Notes: generated from the letters alone by a model not told the origin. Shown: positions 8,444-18,353, counted from the first letter of the stretch. The stretch: DNA of 64,000 nt from Shewanella canadensis (GCF_003966225.1 NZ_RXNU01000001.1:682001-746000); one strand, 5' to 3'. Program-made: numbers and translations.

Positions 8444-11353
8444 TTCTAACTTCGCGAGTTCCGCTTTCTGCTCAGTTAGCTTCTCGATATCGCGCTGGTA
8501 CTCGGCTTGCTTAGCACGCTCTTTCTCAATCACGGCAGCAGGTGCTTTCGCAACGAAGCCTTGGTTAGAAAGCTTACCTTCTATACGCTTAAACTCACCG
8601 GCCGCTTTCTCGAGTAGCTTGTCGATGCGGGCCACTTCTTTAGCCACATCGATAAGACCTGCCATAGGAATAAGCAGCTCCATATCACCAATCAATTGAG
8701 TGGTAGACATAGGGGCTGTTTCACCGTCGGCAAGAATCGTCATCGACTCAAGTTTCGCTAGCGTCTTGAAGAAGGTTTGGTTCGCCTCAAGGCGCGCCCT
8801 GTCCTGCTCACTCACGCCGCGTAGAAGGGCATTAAGCGGCTTAGATGGGGCAATGTTCAGCTCGGCGCGAATGTTACGTACCGCAGTGATCACTTGCTTC
8901 ACCCACTCAAGATCTTCCATCGCCTGAGCATCGACCTTATCGGCTTGATATTCAGGGAACTCGGCTAACATCAGCGTGTCACCCTCGATGCCAGCGAGTG
9001 GCTGTACACGCTTCCAGATAGTCTCTGTTAGGTACGGCATCATTGGGTGCATCAGGCGTTGCATCTTCTCGAGTACAGTCACAAGAGTATGACGTGTACC
9101 ACGAAGCTGAGCTTCTGTGCCACTTTGCATGACAGGTTTAGTCAGCTCTAAGTACCAGTCACAGAACTGGTTCCAGGTGAACTCATAGATGGTATTTGCC
9201 GCTAAGTCGAAACGGTAGTTTTCCATATGCTCGTCGTAGGCTTTAACCGTTTCGTTGAACAGACCGATAATCCAGCGATCCGCAAGGGATAGCTCCATTT
9301 CGCCCGGCTTGCCGTCAACTAAGATTTGACCGCAATCTAATGGCTCACCAGCTTTTTCGCTGTCTTGATCATCAGACTGAACTTCAGTGTTCATTAATAC
9401 ATAACGAGACGCGTTCCAGATCTTGTTACAGAAGCTGCGGTAACCATCGAGACGCTTCATGTCCCAGTTGATATCACGACCGGTCGATGCCATAGAGGCT
9501 AAGGTAAAGCGCAGTGCATCGGTACCGTGGGCTTCGATGCCATCGGCAAATTCTTTACGAGTGCTCTTCTCAATTTTTGCTGCAAGCTTAGGCTGCATCA
9601 TGTTACCGGTACGCTTAGTGACCAGTGTCTCAAGATCGATACCGTCAATCATGTCGAGTGGGTCGAGTACGTTACCCTTAGACTTAGACATCTTATTACC
9701 GGCTTCATCACGGATAAGACCCGTAACGTAAACCGTCTTGAATGGTACCTGCGGCTTGCCGTTTTCATCTTTGATGAAGTGCATGGTCATCATGATCATG
9801 CGGGCAACCCAGAAGAAGATGATGTCAAAACCCGTCACCAACACATCGGTCGGGTGGAAGGCTTTAAGCTCTTCAGTATTCTTTGGCCAGCCCAGTGTAG
9901 AGAAAGTCCACAACGCAGAGCTGAACCAGGTATCGAGTACGTCGTTATCCTGGCTAAGCACCACTGAGTCGTCAAGCTTATGCTTGGCGCGAACCTCGGC
10001 TTCATCACGGCCAACATAGACTTTACCGGCTTCGTCATACCAAGCCGGGATACGATGTCCCCACCAAAGCTGACGTGAGATACACCAGTCGTTAATATCA
10101 CGCATCCAAGAGTTGTACATGTTCTCATACTGCTGTGGCACAAACTTGATGTCACCATTATCAACGGCTTCCATCGCTGTTTTAGCCATAGGTGCAACAG
10201 AGACATACCATTGGTCGGTAAGCAGTGGCTCGATAACTACGCCTGAGCGATCGCCATAAGGCACTTTCAGTCCGTGTGGATCGATCTTACCTAGCAAGCC
10301 AAGCGTCTCAAATTCGGCAACAATGACTTTACGAGCCTCGAAACGGTCGAGACCGGCATAACGCTCTGGCAGACTGTTATCTAATTCGGTATTACTGGTG
10401 CCGTCGGTGTTAACCACTTCTGCAGATGAACGAATCGACGCATCGAAGGTTAAGATATTATACATTGGCAGCGCATGGCGCTTACCGACTTCGTAATCGT
10501 TAAAGTCGTGGGCTGGGGTGATCTTCACACAACCGGTACCGAACTCCATGTCGACATAATCGTCGGCAACAATCGGGATAAGACGGTTAACGACTGGCAG
10601 CAGGATGAACTTGCCGATCAGTGAAGCATAACGCTCGTCATCGGGATGAACCGCAACAGCGCTGTCACCTAGCATGGTTTCTGGACGCGTAGTTGCGACC
10701 TCTAAATAATCTTTGCCATCGGCAGTTAATGCGCCTTCGGCGAGCGGGTAGCGGAAATGCCACATGCTACCTTGCTTCTCTTTGTTCTCAACTTCGAGAT
10801 CTGAGATAGCGGTGTGTAGGGCTGGGTCCCAGTTAACCAGGCGCTTACCGCGATAGATAAGGTCATCTTCGTACAAGCGTACAAATACTTCCTGTACCGC
10901 TTCAGACATACCTTCGTCCATGGTGAAACGTTCACGATCCCAATCAACCGATGCGCCAAGGCGACGTAGTTGCTTAGTGATAGTGCCGCCGGACTCGTTC
11001 TTCCAGTCCCAGATGCGGTCGATAAACTTTTCACGACCGAGATCATGACGTGTCTTGCCCTCTTCGGCAGCCACTTTACGCTCAACCAGCATCTGAGTCG
11101 CGATACCCGCATGGTCGGTACCGACCTGCCAAAGGGTGTTTTTGCCCTTCATACGCTGATAACGAGTCAAGGTATCCATAATGGTATCTTGGAAGGCATG
11201 GCCCATATGCAGACTTCCCGTCACATTTGGTGGCGGGATCATGATGCAATAGTTGCCCTGCGACTCATCGCCATGTGGCTTGAAGTAACCTTTCTCTTCC
11301 CAGCTTTGGTAGAGAGACTGTTCAATAGACTGCGGATTGTATGTTTTTTCCAT
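8432..11353 (-). CDS. valS: Valyl-tRNA synthetase
   Basis: A 973-residue class I aminoacyl-tRNA synthetase that charges tRNA-Val in the cytoplasm. The HIGH-type signature is HMGH at residues 49-52, inside [18 protein letters not shown]. The KMSKS loop appears as [19 protein letters not shown] near residue 555. The editing (CP1) domain with [19 protein letters not shown] and the C-terminal coiled coil ([28 protein letters not shown]...) are typical of ValRS. It starts 15 bases after holC, the usual gene pair. The final residues AES are encoded by a degenerate heptamer repeat that expands into a perfect array past the stop. Confidence 0.98.
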   Translation of the reverse strand: MEKTYNPQSIEQSLYQSWEEKGYFKPHGDESQGNYCIMIPPPNVTGSLHMGHAFQDTIMDTLTRYQRMKGKNTLWQVGTDHAGIATQMLVERKVAAEEGKTRHDLGREKFIDRIWDWKNESGGTITKQLRRLGASVDWDRERFTMDEGMSEAVQEVFVRLYEDDLIYRGKRLVNWDPALHTAISDLEVENKEKQGSMWHFRYPLAEGALTADGKDYLEVATTRPETMLGDSAVAVHPDDERYASLIGKFILLPVVNRLIPIVADDYVDMEFGTGCVKITPAHDFNDYEVGKRHALPMYNILTFDASIRSSAEVVNTDGTSNTELDNSLPERYAGLDRFEARKVIVAEFETLGLLGKIDPHGLKVPYGDRSGVVIEPLLTDQWYVSVAPMAKTAMEAVDNGDIKFVPQQYENMYNSWMRDINDWCISRQLWWGHRIPAWYDEAGKVYVGRDEAEVRAKHKLDDSVVLSQDNDVLDTWFSSALWTFSTLGWPKNTEELKAFHPTDVLVTGFDIIFFWVARMIMMTMHFIKDENGKPQVPFKTVYVTGLIRDEAGNKMSKSKGNVLDPLDMIDGIDLETLVTKRTGNMMQPKLAAKIEKSTRKEFADGIEAHGTDALRFTLASMASTGRDINWDMKRLDGYRSFCNKIWNASRYVLMNTEVQSDDQDSEKAGEPLDCGQILVDGKPGEMELSLADRWIIGLFNETVKAYDEHMENYRFDLAANTIYEFTWNQFCDWYLELTKPVMQSGTEAQLRGTRHTLVTVLEKMQRLMHPMMPYLTETIWKRVQPLAGIEGDTLMLAEFPEYQADKVDAQAMEDLEWVKQVITAVRNIRAELNIAPSKPLNALLRGVSEQDRARLEANQTFFKTLAKLESMTILADGETAPMSTTQLIGDMELLIPMAGLIDVAKEVARIDKLLEKAAGEFKRIEGKLSNQGFVAKAPAAVIEKERAKQAEYQRDIEKLTEQKAELAKLEAES

Positions 11354-11368
11354 GGGAGCGTATGCTTC

Positions 11369-11839
11369 TCAAACTAAATTAAGTGGTTGTTTTGCTAAAT
11401 CCTGAGTGTTCAATGTAACTCCCAGGCTCCGATACTGCCGGTATCGCTCGCGAGCGATCGCCTTATGGCCGGTATCGTTGGCAACGAAATCGATAATCTG
11501 ACCAAAGTTTACCGCAAATGAGGGGACTTGGTCTGCAAGATTAATCAGAAGATGGCGATTTTTATTGGGACCCAGCTTATCGAAGCCGATTTCAACCGGA
11601 GCACCGGTGGCGGGTCCTTCCCCTTTCAAATTATGGGGAACGAAAGAGCGCGGTTCAAACTGCCATAAAAGTTCATCGATGGCGTAAGCCTGCTCTCTAT
11701 CCTGGCAATGAAGATAAACCAGTTGCTGCTTTATAAATGCCTGCTGAGCCAGTTCACAAGCCAAGTGAAACATTTGCTCTAATGCCGTTCCCGAGCTTCG
11801 AGGCTCAGTTGGCATAAGATAAAATAGGGTCTGTGTCAT
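11369..11839 (-). CDS. holC: DNA polymerase III chi subunit
   Basis: A 156-residue HolC protein, the clamp-loader accessory subunit that links the replicase to single-strand binding protein. The family pattern is clear: an N-terminal FYLM strand, EQMFHLACELAQQAFIKQQLVYLHCQDREQAYAIDELLWQFEPRSFVPHNL, and the later KRHLLINLADQVPSF-like block (here NRHLLINLADQVPSFA). It is immediately upstream of valS, as in most gammaproteobacteria. Unusually, pepA is not adjacent; about 7 kb of other genes separate them. Confidence 0.93.
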   Translation of the reverse strand: MTQTLFYLMPTEPRSSGTALEQMFHLACELAQQAFIKQQLVYLHCQDREQAYAIDELLWQFEPRSFVPHNLKGEGPATGAPVEIGFDKLGPNKNRHLLINLADQVPSFAVNFGQIIDFVANDTGHKAIARERYRQYRSLGVTLNTQDLAKQPLNLV

Positions 11840-12180
11840 AGTTAGGCTTATTCAGCGGACGAAAGAGGAGATTTTACACAAAAACGGGGACGAGTTCAGC
11901 CTCTAATCTCTGTTTTATTTGTGGCTGCGGCTTTTATTTACTTCATGAAACTTCAAATGGAAGTTGTAGCCTTGTGGTTATCAATTGCTTGCAGCAGGCT
12001 TAAGTGCAAACACTTCTGCGACACGCTGTGAATATGTCCCTATACGCTCTGCGATTTCATCCCTGAAATCGAAGGTCACAGCCGCGTTTACACTGGCTAC
12101 GATTACAAGAAGTTGTCTCTTCGATTGAACGGTGGCTCTGGGGAGTAGATAGTTTTAATGGTAATAACTATTATCGTTAA
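11840..12180. repeat. Intergenic spacer with hairpin-rich repeat copy 1
   Basis: From about 11985 to 12120 the spacer holds a sequence built like the element at 13130-13290 read in reverse. Shared blocks are ACACTTCTGCGA, CTCTGCGAT, a short hairpin (GATTTCATCCCTGAAATC here), CAGCCG, TTTACAC and a final ATTACAAG. It is a diverged member of the same interspersed family. No gene is seen. Confidence 0.55.
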
Positions 12181-12190
12181 GTTAGAAAAA

Positions 12191-12279
12191 ACACGTATTA
12201 CATAATGTAATACGTGTTGACGCCTCCTTTAGCTTGTATTACTTTTCGTATTACGTTGCACTCATTCGATATGTAATAC
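12191..12279. promoter_or_regulatory. Operator array of five GTATTAC/GTAATAC boxes
   Basis: A perfect 27-bp palindrome at 12191-12217 (arms ACACGTATTACAT and its complement around one central base) contains boxes at 12195-12201 and 12207-12213. Three further boxes lie at 12236-12242, 12248-12254 and 12273-12279, the last ending 13 bases before the start codon. Box spacings are close to one helical turn within pairs. The array sits directly upstream of a ribbon-helix-helix gene, so autoregulation is the natural inference. Confidence 0.8.
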
Positions 12280-12291
12280 AGGAAGGTAAGT

Positions 12292-12921
12292 ATGTCACTC
12301 TCTACACAAATAAAAAACATGATAAGTACCCCATCAGATTCACAACTGCTGTCAATTCGAATCCCGACAACTACAGTAAACCAATTGGAAGAACTAGCAC
12401 AGATTCTAGAGAAAACGCGTTCAGAGTTGATAAGTACATTTATCGATGGAGGGTTGGAAGAACTTGAAAAGCAGTTATCGGATGCTAGAAATGAAAAAGC
12501 ATTGGCAAGCGATACTAATACAGAGTCAAAGTCTCGTTATTTTCTGTTAAATACTAACTACAACAATTCACATCAAGACCATTATACAATGCTTGAAAAT
12601 GAGGAAGCATCAGCCTTTTATGGTAACTGGAAAGAGAATATTGCTTACCTTGAAGATGGTGATGTCGTATTCCTCTATCAAAGTGGAAATGGAATTGTAG
12701 GTTATGGTTATTCAGACGGAAAGCTTATCAAAAGGGATCATGAAGGCAGTCCAGGTGAATGGTATTCTCGAAAGCTAAATAACTTTGTGCGTTTGGATAA
12801 GCCACTTACAGCAAAGGCTTGTAAAGATACAACTAAATCAAATTTCAACTTCAGAATGACAATGGTTAGCTTAAGTAAAGAGCAGGGTGAAGCACTGCTA
12901 AGCAAGCTTAATCAATCATAA
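12292..12921 (+). CDS. RHH-domain regulator fused to PUA/EVE-like domain
   Basis: A 209-residue protein in two parts. Residues about 18-60 (SQLLSIRIPTTTVNQLEELA...TRSELISTFIDGGLEEL) match a ribbon-helix-helix DNA-binding fold: one strand and two helices, with RSE starting the second helix. Residues about 77-205 begin RYFLLNTN, pass through GNWKENIAYLEDGDVVFLYQ and GIVGYGYSDG, and end in a KEQGEALLSKL helix. That pattern resembles PUA-like/EVE domains that recognise modified bases or nucleotides. The start has GGAAGG upstream. It lies in DNA of lower GC than its neighbours and has five repeat boxes in its promoter. The second-domain assignment is tentative. Confidence 0.65.
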   Translation: MSLSTQIKNMISTPSDSQLLSIRIPTTTVNQLEELAQILEKTRSELISTFIDGGLEELEKQLSDARNEKALASDTNTESKSRYFLLNTNYNNSHQDHYTMLENEEASAFYGNWKENIAYLEDGDVVFLYQSGNGIVGYGYSDGKLIKRDHEGSPGEWYSRKLNNFVRLDKPLTAKACKDTTKSNFNFRMTMVSLSKEQGEALLSKLNQS

Positions 12922-13129
12922 CTTTGTTGAGTGTGAGTGCTGACTTTTGCTAAATATAATTTGCCGATTTAGTGAACCGTACTGATCAGTCAAACGAGCT
13001 GTTACACTATGTGTTACACGCTCTGTTACACACGTTAGTGGTTACTTACTATGAAGCTCAATAAAATCGAATGTCATGAGTTGGCTAAGTTGTCTTATCG
13101 GCCAACTCATATTTTCAAGCGAAGAGAAT
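12922..13129. other. Three 12-bp-spaced TGTTACAC boxes and a hairpin
   Basis: TGTTACAC occurs at 13000-13007, 13012-13019 and 13024-13031, exactly 12 bases apart. It is followed 20 bases later by an ATG at 13051 opening a 34-codon frame (MKLNKIECHELAKLSYRPTH...) that ends at 13155 within the next repeat. Inside that frame lies a perfect 10-bp hairpin, ATGAGTTGGC (13076-13085) / GCCAACTCAT (13101-13110). This could be a controlled gene truncated by the repeat, or a small RNA. I cannot decide. Confidence 0.4.
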
Positions 13130-13300
13130 ACTTGCTTGTAAATCAGCAGGTGTAGATACGGCTGCGAGCTTCGATGACATGGATGTCATCGCAGAGCCCA
13201 CAAGGATGTGCTTGCGGCGACTCGCAGAAGTGTCTACACATTCAGCTCACCGCAGGTGATAAATAGCCATGAAGGTACGGGTTTCAATAACCTACTAACA
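13130..13300. repeat. Hairpin-rich interspersed repeat copy 2
   Basis: Contains the palindrome GATGACATGGATGTCATC (13172-13189), the blocks CGCAGAGCCCACAAGGATGTG and CGCAGAAGTGTCTACAC, and a right end CTCACCGCAGGTGATAAATA followed by CCATGAAGGTAC. The same right end recurs, inverted, at about 59926-59966, and a diverged form is at about 63800-63830. It ends the short frame that starts at 13051. Confidence 0.7.
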
Positions 13301-13445
13301 AATTAAGACGTTTTCATTAAACCTCGAAGCCAGATTCGGCTGTCGAGCAGGCAGCAGAAAATAGTCACCTTGCTGAGCATATAAGTAAATTTTGCCTGTT
13401 ATGGCTGGGGCGGACCTACCTTTAATTCTTAGGAGATAAAGTCAG

Positions 13446-13706
13446 CTATGACTTGTTGTTTTTTGGGGTATCCCTTGCACCGGCCAGTCGGCCGAAAAAT
13501 ACCGATAAACCTATGGTTTTTCTGACATGCTCAGCCCAGTAAGCACCAATGAGAAATCCTACTGCAGCCCATATCGGTACGTTTAATGAGTAAACTTCTC
13601 CGGATTGCAGGCTGATCATGATACCGATAAAAGCGCCTATGAGTGTTGGTGAGCAGGCAATGGATAACCACAGTAATGACTGAACGAACAAAGCGACGAA
13701 TCTCAT
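13446..13706 (-). CDS. Small two-helix membrane protein, unknown function
   Basis: An 86-residue protein with two hydrophobic segments (residues about 4-30 and 42-60), the second followed by AEHVRKTIGLSVFFGRLAG and a polar tail. AAGGATA lies seven bases before the ATG, which supports translation. It was not recognised as a named family. It lies in the accessory block between holC and pepA, with no obvious operon partner. Confidence is moderate, since the evidence is only a ribosome site, membrane-like composition and a fair length. Confidence 0.5.
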   Translation of the reverse strand: MRFVALFVQSLLWLSIACSPTLIGAFIGIMISLQSGEVYSLNVPIWAAVGFLIGAYWAEHVRKTIGLSVFFGRLAGARDTPKNNKS

Positions 13707-14132
13707 CTATTATCCTTAATTCAGATGTTGTTGACATATTATGTCTTATGTTGGGTCGAATTTAAATCAATATAATTTCATCAACCTTCTTTAAGTGTGA
13801 AATCAGACGCTGGTAAGCCAGCAAACTTGCTGGTAAATTAGTCATTGGTTGAACTATCAGCCAAAGTAGTAACCAAACTGATTTTTTATTAATAGCTAAA
13901 GTAACAGCTAATCCAAGGAGTATTTGATGATTGTAGTTTCCCTTTACCGGGCAAACACCGCAAGTTAACCAACTTAAGTTAACCGTTTTAAGTTAACTGT
14001 TTTTAAGTTAACTAACTTAAGTTAAACCTGCATCTGCCCGGTAGTGAAGTTCACTTTTACCGGGGTCTTAGTTTTATATAAGTTTAAGAATCCCAGAATG
14101 AAAATATTCAGGCGCTTTGCGCTGGGGTCAAT
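13707..14132. repeat. Spacer with 14-bp AAGTTAAC iterations inside an inverted repeat
   Basis: AAGTTAAC occurs at 13962, 13976, 13990 and 14005, with AAGTTAAA at 14019: five units 14, 14, 15 and 14 bases apart. The block is enclosed by a 9-bp inverted repeat TACCGGGCA (13945-13953) / TGCCCGGTA (14035-14043), and TTTACCGG recurs at about 14053. A REP-like CGCTGGTAAGCCAGCAAACTT stretch lies near 13810. It sits upstream of the rsgA-type gene and could be regulatory or just another 2x7 bp tandem array. Confidence 0.6.
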
Positions 14133-15287
14133 ATGACAAAATCAAATCGTTTCGCCTCTATCCGTTCCACTAAAAAAACCGTTATCACACAGCCTGCTAA
14201 ACCAGAGCCTGCCGTCGGGCACTCTGTTGAAAAAGAAGCTGTTGAACATTCAAATAAGTTAAGCCTGTCGCAGATGGGGTGGCGTGTTCACTTTCAGCAC
14301 CAGCTAGCAGGTCTTGATTTTTCTGAGGGAAGAGTAGCGCGAATCTCTGCCCATCACCGTGGTCAGTACGACTTGCTCTCCGAACTTGGGGAAACCAGTT
14401 TAGCTGTCAAGAGTGACCTCCCGCCTATGACAGTAGGCGACTGGCTACTACTCGATGAACAAGGCAACTTTCTGCATCTGTTTGAGCGTGACTCTCTGTT
14501 TAGTCGTAAGGCGGCGGGGAGTAAGCTTGAGCGGCAACTGATAGCATCGAATCTGGACTGGGTGTTTATCGTTTCATCGCTTAATCACGACTTTAATATC
14601 AACCGTATCGAACGATATCTGGCGCTGGTCAATGACGCCAAGGTGACGCCTGTGGTGGTGCTGACCAAGCAAGATCTCTGTGATGATATTAGTGCCTATA
14701 CCGAGCAACTCAGGGCATTGGACAGTAACTTGTTGATTGAAACTGTCAATGGTCTGGATGGCGATAGCGTGCAGGCGCTTAAGAGTTACTGCGGTAATGG
14801 TAAAACTGTGGCATTGATAGGCTCGTCCGGTGTGGGTAAGTCGACTCTGGTTAACAGTTTACTGGGTCAGGTAGAGCAAAGCACATCCGGCGTTCGGACT
14901 GATGATAGCAAGGGGCGGCACACGACCACGGGACGCTCCCTGCATCTGATGCCAACTGGTGGTCTATTGCTCGATACGCCGGGGATGCGCGAGCTGCAGC
15001 TGGCCGACTGTGAAGATGGAGTGAATGATACCTTCTCTGAGCTGGTCAGTTTAGCCGAGCAGTGTCGCTTTGGTGATTGCCAGCATCAACAGGAGCCAGG
15101 CTGTGCGGTACAAGATGCTATCTCATCGGGAAGTATGAGTGAGCGCCGCCTTGTGAGTTATCAAAAGCTGCTGCGTGAACAAGCACTAAACGGTGCCAGC
15201 ATCGCCGAGAAGCGCGCCCAAGGACGTAGTCAGAGTAAGCTATATAAACGCATACAGGAGAGCTCGAGATCCAATAAGCGGGGCTAG
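14133..15287 (+). CDS. rsgA: Ribosome small-subunit-dependent GTPase A (RsgA family)
   Basis: A 384-residue circularly permuted GTPase of the RsgA/YjeQ family, which acts in late 30S maturation. The G motifs run in permuted order: TKQD (178-181, G4), GSSGVGKST (230-238, G1), then DTPG near 283 (G3). An OB-fold precedes them, and the C-terminal zinc knuckle CRFGDCQHQQEPGC follows. The 45-residue N-terminus is polar and less typical. The start has only a weak GGGG ribosome site. The gene sits in the accessory block between holC and pepA, so it may be an extra copy beside a standard rsgA elsewhere; that is not testable here. Confidence 0.9.
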   Translation: MTKSNRFASIRSTKKTVITQPAKPEPAVGHSVEKEAVEHSNKLSLSQMGWRVHFQHQLAGLDFSEGRVARISAHHRGQYDLLSELGETSLAVKSDLPPMTVGDWLLLDEQGNFLHLFERDSLFSRKAAGSKLERQLIASNLDWVFIVSSLNHDFNINRIERYLALVNDAKVTPVVVLTKQDLCDDISAYTEQLRALDSNLLIETVNGLDGDSVQALKSYCGNGKTVALIGSSGVGKSTLVNSLLGQVEQSTSGVRTDDSKGRHTTTGRSLHLMPTGGLLLDTPGMRELQLADCEDGVNDTFSELVSLAEQCRFGDCQHQQEPGCAVQDAISSGSMSERRLVSYQKLLREQALNGASIAEKRAQGRSQSKLYKRIQESSRSNKRG

Positions 15288-15293
15288 TTAATA

Positions 15294-15338
15294 AGAGAGG
15301 CTATTGTCCCAATGGCCTCTCTTTGTTTGGCTTTTTTT
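15294..15338 (+). terminator. Terminator after rsgA-type gene
   Basis: An 8-bp stem AGAGAGGC (15294-15301) / GCCTCTCT (15315-15322), followed by TTGTTTGGC and seven T. The T run is slightly displaced, so strength is uncertain. Confidence 0.6.
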
Positions 15339-15636
15339 GAGTATCGATAGCTCAAGCTCTCAGCCCTTGTATCCTCAGTCCTTGTATCTCAGTTCTCTTT
15401 ATCTCACTTGTCTTTGACCTGCTTATCCGTTTGGAATTAATTCCATAAGTGGACTGAGTTTGCACAAGTTTTCCCTGTTGCAGAAGGCTTCAAAAGTCTG
15501 ACCTAAATTCGTTGCCCACTATGAAACCCACTTGTATCTTAACATGTAACTAAAATGAGGTTTTTCTGATCTCAGCTGTGATGATTCGGTGAAACATCTC
15601 TGATTGCTTGTTCTTAAAATATGGGCTGAAATATCT
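15339..15636. repeat. 15-bp degenerate tandem repeat and chemoreceptor leader
   Basis: About 15352-15411 holds four degenerate 15-mers: TCAAGCTCTCAGCCC, TTGTATCCTCAGTCC, TTGTATCTCAGTTCT, CTTTATCTCACTTGT. The remainder is the leader of the chemoreceptor gene; no other gene is seen. Confidence 0.55.
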
Positions 15637-17514
15637 ATGCTGCTGAAACACAAAATAACGGGATTGTTTACTTCGTTATCATTTTTTATGGTGCTCCTCG
15701 TATCAATCGTTGCTTATCAAAATTTTGCTGAATTCAGTCAGGCCAGTTATCAGGCAAAGGTTGAAACGCAATCTAAGCTGGTGGCTCAGGCATTAGATGA
15801 AAAGTTAATGCGTTTTTTCGATGTGATCGATTCTGCCGCATTCTTCTTCGACGAAAATGGCGAGCTCGATCTTGAACGAGCCAACCTCACCGTTGAGCAG
15901 ATAGCCAAAACGGTAAAAGGGGAGGCCGGTATCTATTTGGGTTTAAAAGATGGCACCCTGATTAGTGATGGTAAAGTCGTGGAAAATTTCAATGCGATCA
16001 CGGCTAAGCGTGAGTGGTTCTTGAAGATTTTTGAAGGTGAGCATTACGTAGTTTCAAGGTCCTTTGTGGATGTCACTAAGAACGTCGAAGTGTTTGGCCT
16101 TTCTGTTCCTATCATGCACCAGGGGCGAACTTCCGGGGTCGTGTTAATCAACATCCCCGTTAAGTTATTCAGTGATTTCGCCGCCTCTCTTACCAGTAAC
16201 AACCAGATGTTCGTCTACCGCAGCGATGGCTACATTTTATCGAGTGAGGATAAAGACAATATTGGTAAGAACATATTTGAAATACGCCCACAATACAGGG
16301 TGATATCAGAATTAAACAAGTCGATGACATACACAGCTTCCGGTTTGGGCGATTACTTCGTTACAAGCAATAAGCTGAAGGTTCGTAATTGGACTGTGGC
16401 TAGCTATGAAGCGGTGAAAGTCATAGAAGCTGCCAGTATGAATAACCTATATGAAGCTCTTATTTTAATTGCCGTCTCTCTGGTTGCACTCATGATCGTT
16501 ATTTACCAGATGGTTATTCGTCTTATCTACAAACCTATTGGCGGGGAACCTCTGGAGATCTCAAACATTGTTAAGCAAGTGGCAGATGGTGATTTGAGTA
16601 TGGATTTATCCTCTTCTGGCCAAGAGGGGATTTATGGCAATGTGATTGCCATGGCACAGAATCTTAGGGTCATTGTCACCAATATCAATGAAACGACAGG
16701 TGAACTTAATCGATCCTCTGTCTCCCTATCATCGTCAGCTGAGACTATGAGTAATGGCTCAAAGGCACAAACAGTGCAGCTCGAGCAGACTTCGGCGGCG
16801 ATGAACGAAATGACCTCCACAGTCGATGAAGTGGCGCGAAGTGCACTGCAAGCGGCAGAGTCAGCTCAGGGCACTAATGAGCATTCCGAAGTTGGAATGA
16901 AGGTGGTAGAGGATATGAATGCCAATATCCGTTCACTGGTCAACGAGATGAACGATGTCACCCATGTCATCGAAAATGTTGAGGCCGAAACTGTCAATAT
17001 TGGTAGTATTCTCGATGTGATTAAAGGCATTGCCGACCAGACTAATCTTTTGGCGTTAAATGCTGCAATTGAAGCGGCACGAGCCGGTGAGCAAGGTCGC
17101 GGTTTTGCAGTAGTGGCAGATGAAGTTCGAAGCCTTGCAAGCCGTACACAAGAGAGCGCCAATGAGATCTCTGTGATGATTGAAAAGCTACAAACAGAGG
17201 CTAAAAAAGCGGTAGATCAGATGGGGAAGAATGCTCAGCTTGCTGGACTGACCTCGACAAAGACTGAGGAAGCAAACTTATCGCTGACACAAATAACGAC
17301 ATCTGTTTCTGTCATTCTAAATATGAATGACCAGATCGCCACAGCATCAGAGCAGCAAACCCAGGTAGCAGCAGAAATTAACCAGAGTGTTCTGGAGATC
17401 AATGATTCGGCAAAAGAAACCAATAAGCACGCCGATAGCACTACGGAACTCGCACAAGAGCTGGGCGGAATGGCGAATACCCTAAATGGTATTGTGAGCC
17501 AATTTAAGCTTTGA
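15637..17514 (+). CDS. Methyl-accepting chemotaxis protein with Cache-type sensor
   Basis: A 625-residue chemoreceptor if the ATG at 15637 is used; a TTG 33 bases upstream in frame is possible but less likely. Membrane helix 1 lies near residues 10-28. A large periplasmic double-Cache-like domain follows ([30 protein letters not shown] region, then [24 protein letters not shown]). Helix 2 is near 265-290, then HAMP ([21 protein letters not shown]) and a signalling domain with [20 protein letters not shown]. Cache sensors usually bind small metabolites such as amino or organic acids. It is not closely related to the tandem pair at 4-8 kb. Confidence 0.93.
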   Translation: MLLKHKITGLFTSLSFFMVLLVSIVAYQNFAEFSQASYQAKVETQSKLVAQALDEKLMRFFDVIDSAAFFFDENGELDLERANLTVEQIAKTVKGEAGIYLGLKDGTLISDGKVVENFNAITAKREWFLKIFEGEHYVVSRSFVDVTKNVEVFGLSVPIMHQGRTSGVVLINIPVKLFSDFAASLTSNNQMFVYRSDGYILSSEDKDNIGKNIFEIRPQYRVISELNKSMTYTASGLGDYFVTSNKLKVRNWTVASYEAVKVIEAASMNNLYEALILIAVSLVALMIVIYQMVIRLIYKPIGGEPLEISNIVKQVADGDLSMDLSSSGQEGIYGNVIAMAQNLRVIVTNINETTGELNRSSVSLSSSAETMSNGSKAQTVQLEQTSAAMNEMTSTVDEVARSALQAAESAQGTNEHSEVGMKVVEDMNANIRSLVNEMNDVTHVIENVEAETVNIGSILDVIKGIADQTNLLALNAAIEAARAGEQGRGFAVVADEVRSLASRTQESANEISVMIEKLQTEAKKAVDQMGKNAQLAGLTSTKTEEANLSLTQITTSVSVILNMNDQIATASEQQTQVAAEINQSVLEINDSAKETNKHADSTTELAQELGGMANTLNGIVSQFKL

Positions 17515-17554
17515 AGAGAGCCCCAAACCTCCCTTTAATGTCATCTGTAGAAGC

Positions 17555-17584
17555 AGCCGTGATCGTTCGTGACCACGGCTTTCT
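17555..17584 (+). terminator. Weak terminator-like hairpin after chemoreceptor
   Basis: Stem AGCCGTG (17555-17561) / CACGGCT (17574-17580), followed by TTTCT. The T run is short, so confidence is low. Confidence 0.45.
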
Positions 17585-17636
17585 AATACATGCTGTGACA
17601 TGATGCAAATAGTCTGGTTTCATCTAGAATTTAATT

Positions 17637-18353
17637 ATGAAGAGGACTCCGACTAAAATTTGTGTGCTTTATGATGGTGCCTGTCCCCGCTGTATCAAAG
17701 ACCGGGATAACTATCTACGCCTGGCTGGAGGTCGAGCCGAAGGGGTGAGCTGGTTCGATATAATACCAATCGGTATAAAGATGTGATCGCTCAGCGAGTA
17801 TGTAGCGCTTCTGAGGCAAGGCAACGAGTGAAGAACATAGTTATTCTACGTTTAAGCTCGTTAACACTGCATCAGGTGCGCTAAAACTCGCCTTTCAGGA
17901 GTGTTTTTGGCTGCCTACTTCTGCGTTGAATGACTTCAGAAGGGAGCACCATTCCCTCACTCATTCGCCTTGAATTAGTTTGCCAAAAAAACTCTGAGTA
18001 GATCACTTTCTTATACCGATTGGTATAACGACAAGGATGAGCAACTAAAGAGTTGGGGGATAGATCCCCGCAAGGCGTTGACTGAGTTACATGTGATTAT
18101 TGGCTCAGATGAAAGCGTGGGGAAGCCGAAGAGGAGCAGAGGAATTACGTTCGCGGAACTTGATTCTGGTTTAGCCTTACCGGACGAGCCAATAGTATTA
18201 TCCGAGCTGGATGCGTATATCGTACTAATGGAAAAGGTACCAGTGTTGAAAGCGTTAGCCTGGCTTATGGGGCTGAGCCTCGTGCGCCCCGCGCTGTCTG
18301 CTTGGTACCACAGGGCGGTGCATAAACGGCTTAAGCGTGAAGGACGCTTATAA
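17637..18353 (+). pseudogene. DCC-family (DUF393) oxidoreductase gene split by MITE-like element
   Basis: Codons from 17637 read MKRTPTKICVLYDGACPRC, the YDGxCPxC thioredoxin-like motif of the DCC/DUF393 family, and continue to WFDI at 17762. A 264-bp inverted-repeat element then interrupts the gene. From 18027 the frame resumes NDKDEQLKSWGIDPRKALTE and continues to the stop at 18353. Removing exactly 17763-18026 restores a 150-residue frame of normal family length. As it stands, translation stops soon after the element begins. The second part has internal ATG codons but lacks the catalytic motif, so the gene is most likely dead. Confidence 0.88.
17763..18026. mobile_element. MITE-like element, copy 1 (264 bp) inside DCC gene
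   Basis: The ends are ATACCAATCGGTAT and ATACCGATTGGTAT, inverted copies of one another and each nearly self-complementary. The interior has pairing arms (GAGTATGTAGCGCTT against GCGCTAAAACTCGC) and no transposase. Two more copies lie at 22840-23104 and 38170-38433. This copy is the most diverged of the three, so its insertion is probably older. Confidence 0.9.

Noticed and set aside
13944..14043. Possible replication origin iterons
   Set aside because: Repeated 14-bp units resemble iterons, but there is no rep gene or DnaA box cluster nearby.
17763..18026. Insertion sequence with transposase
   Set aside because: The element is only 264 bases, has stop codons in all relevant frames and no transposase domain, so it is called MITE-like.
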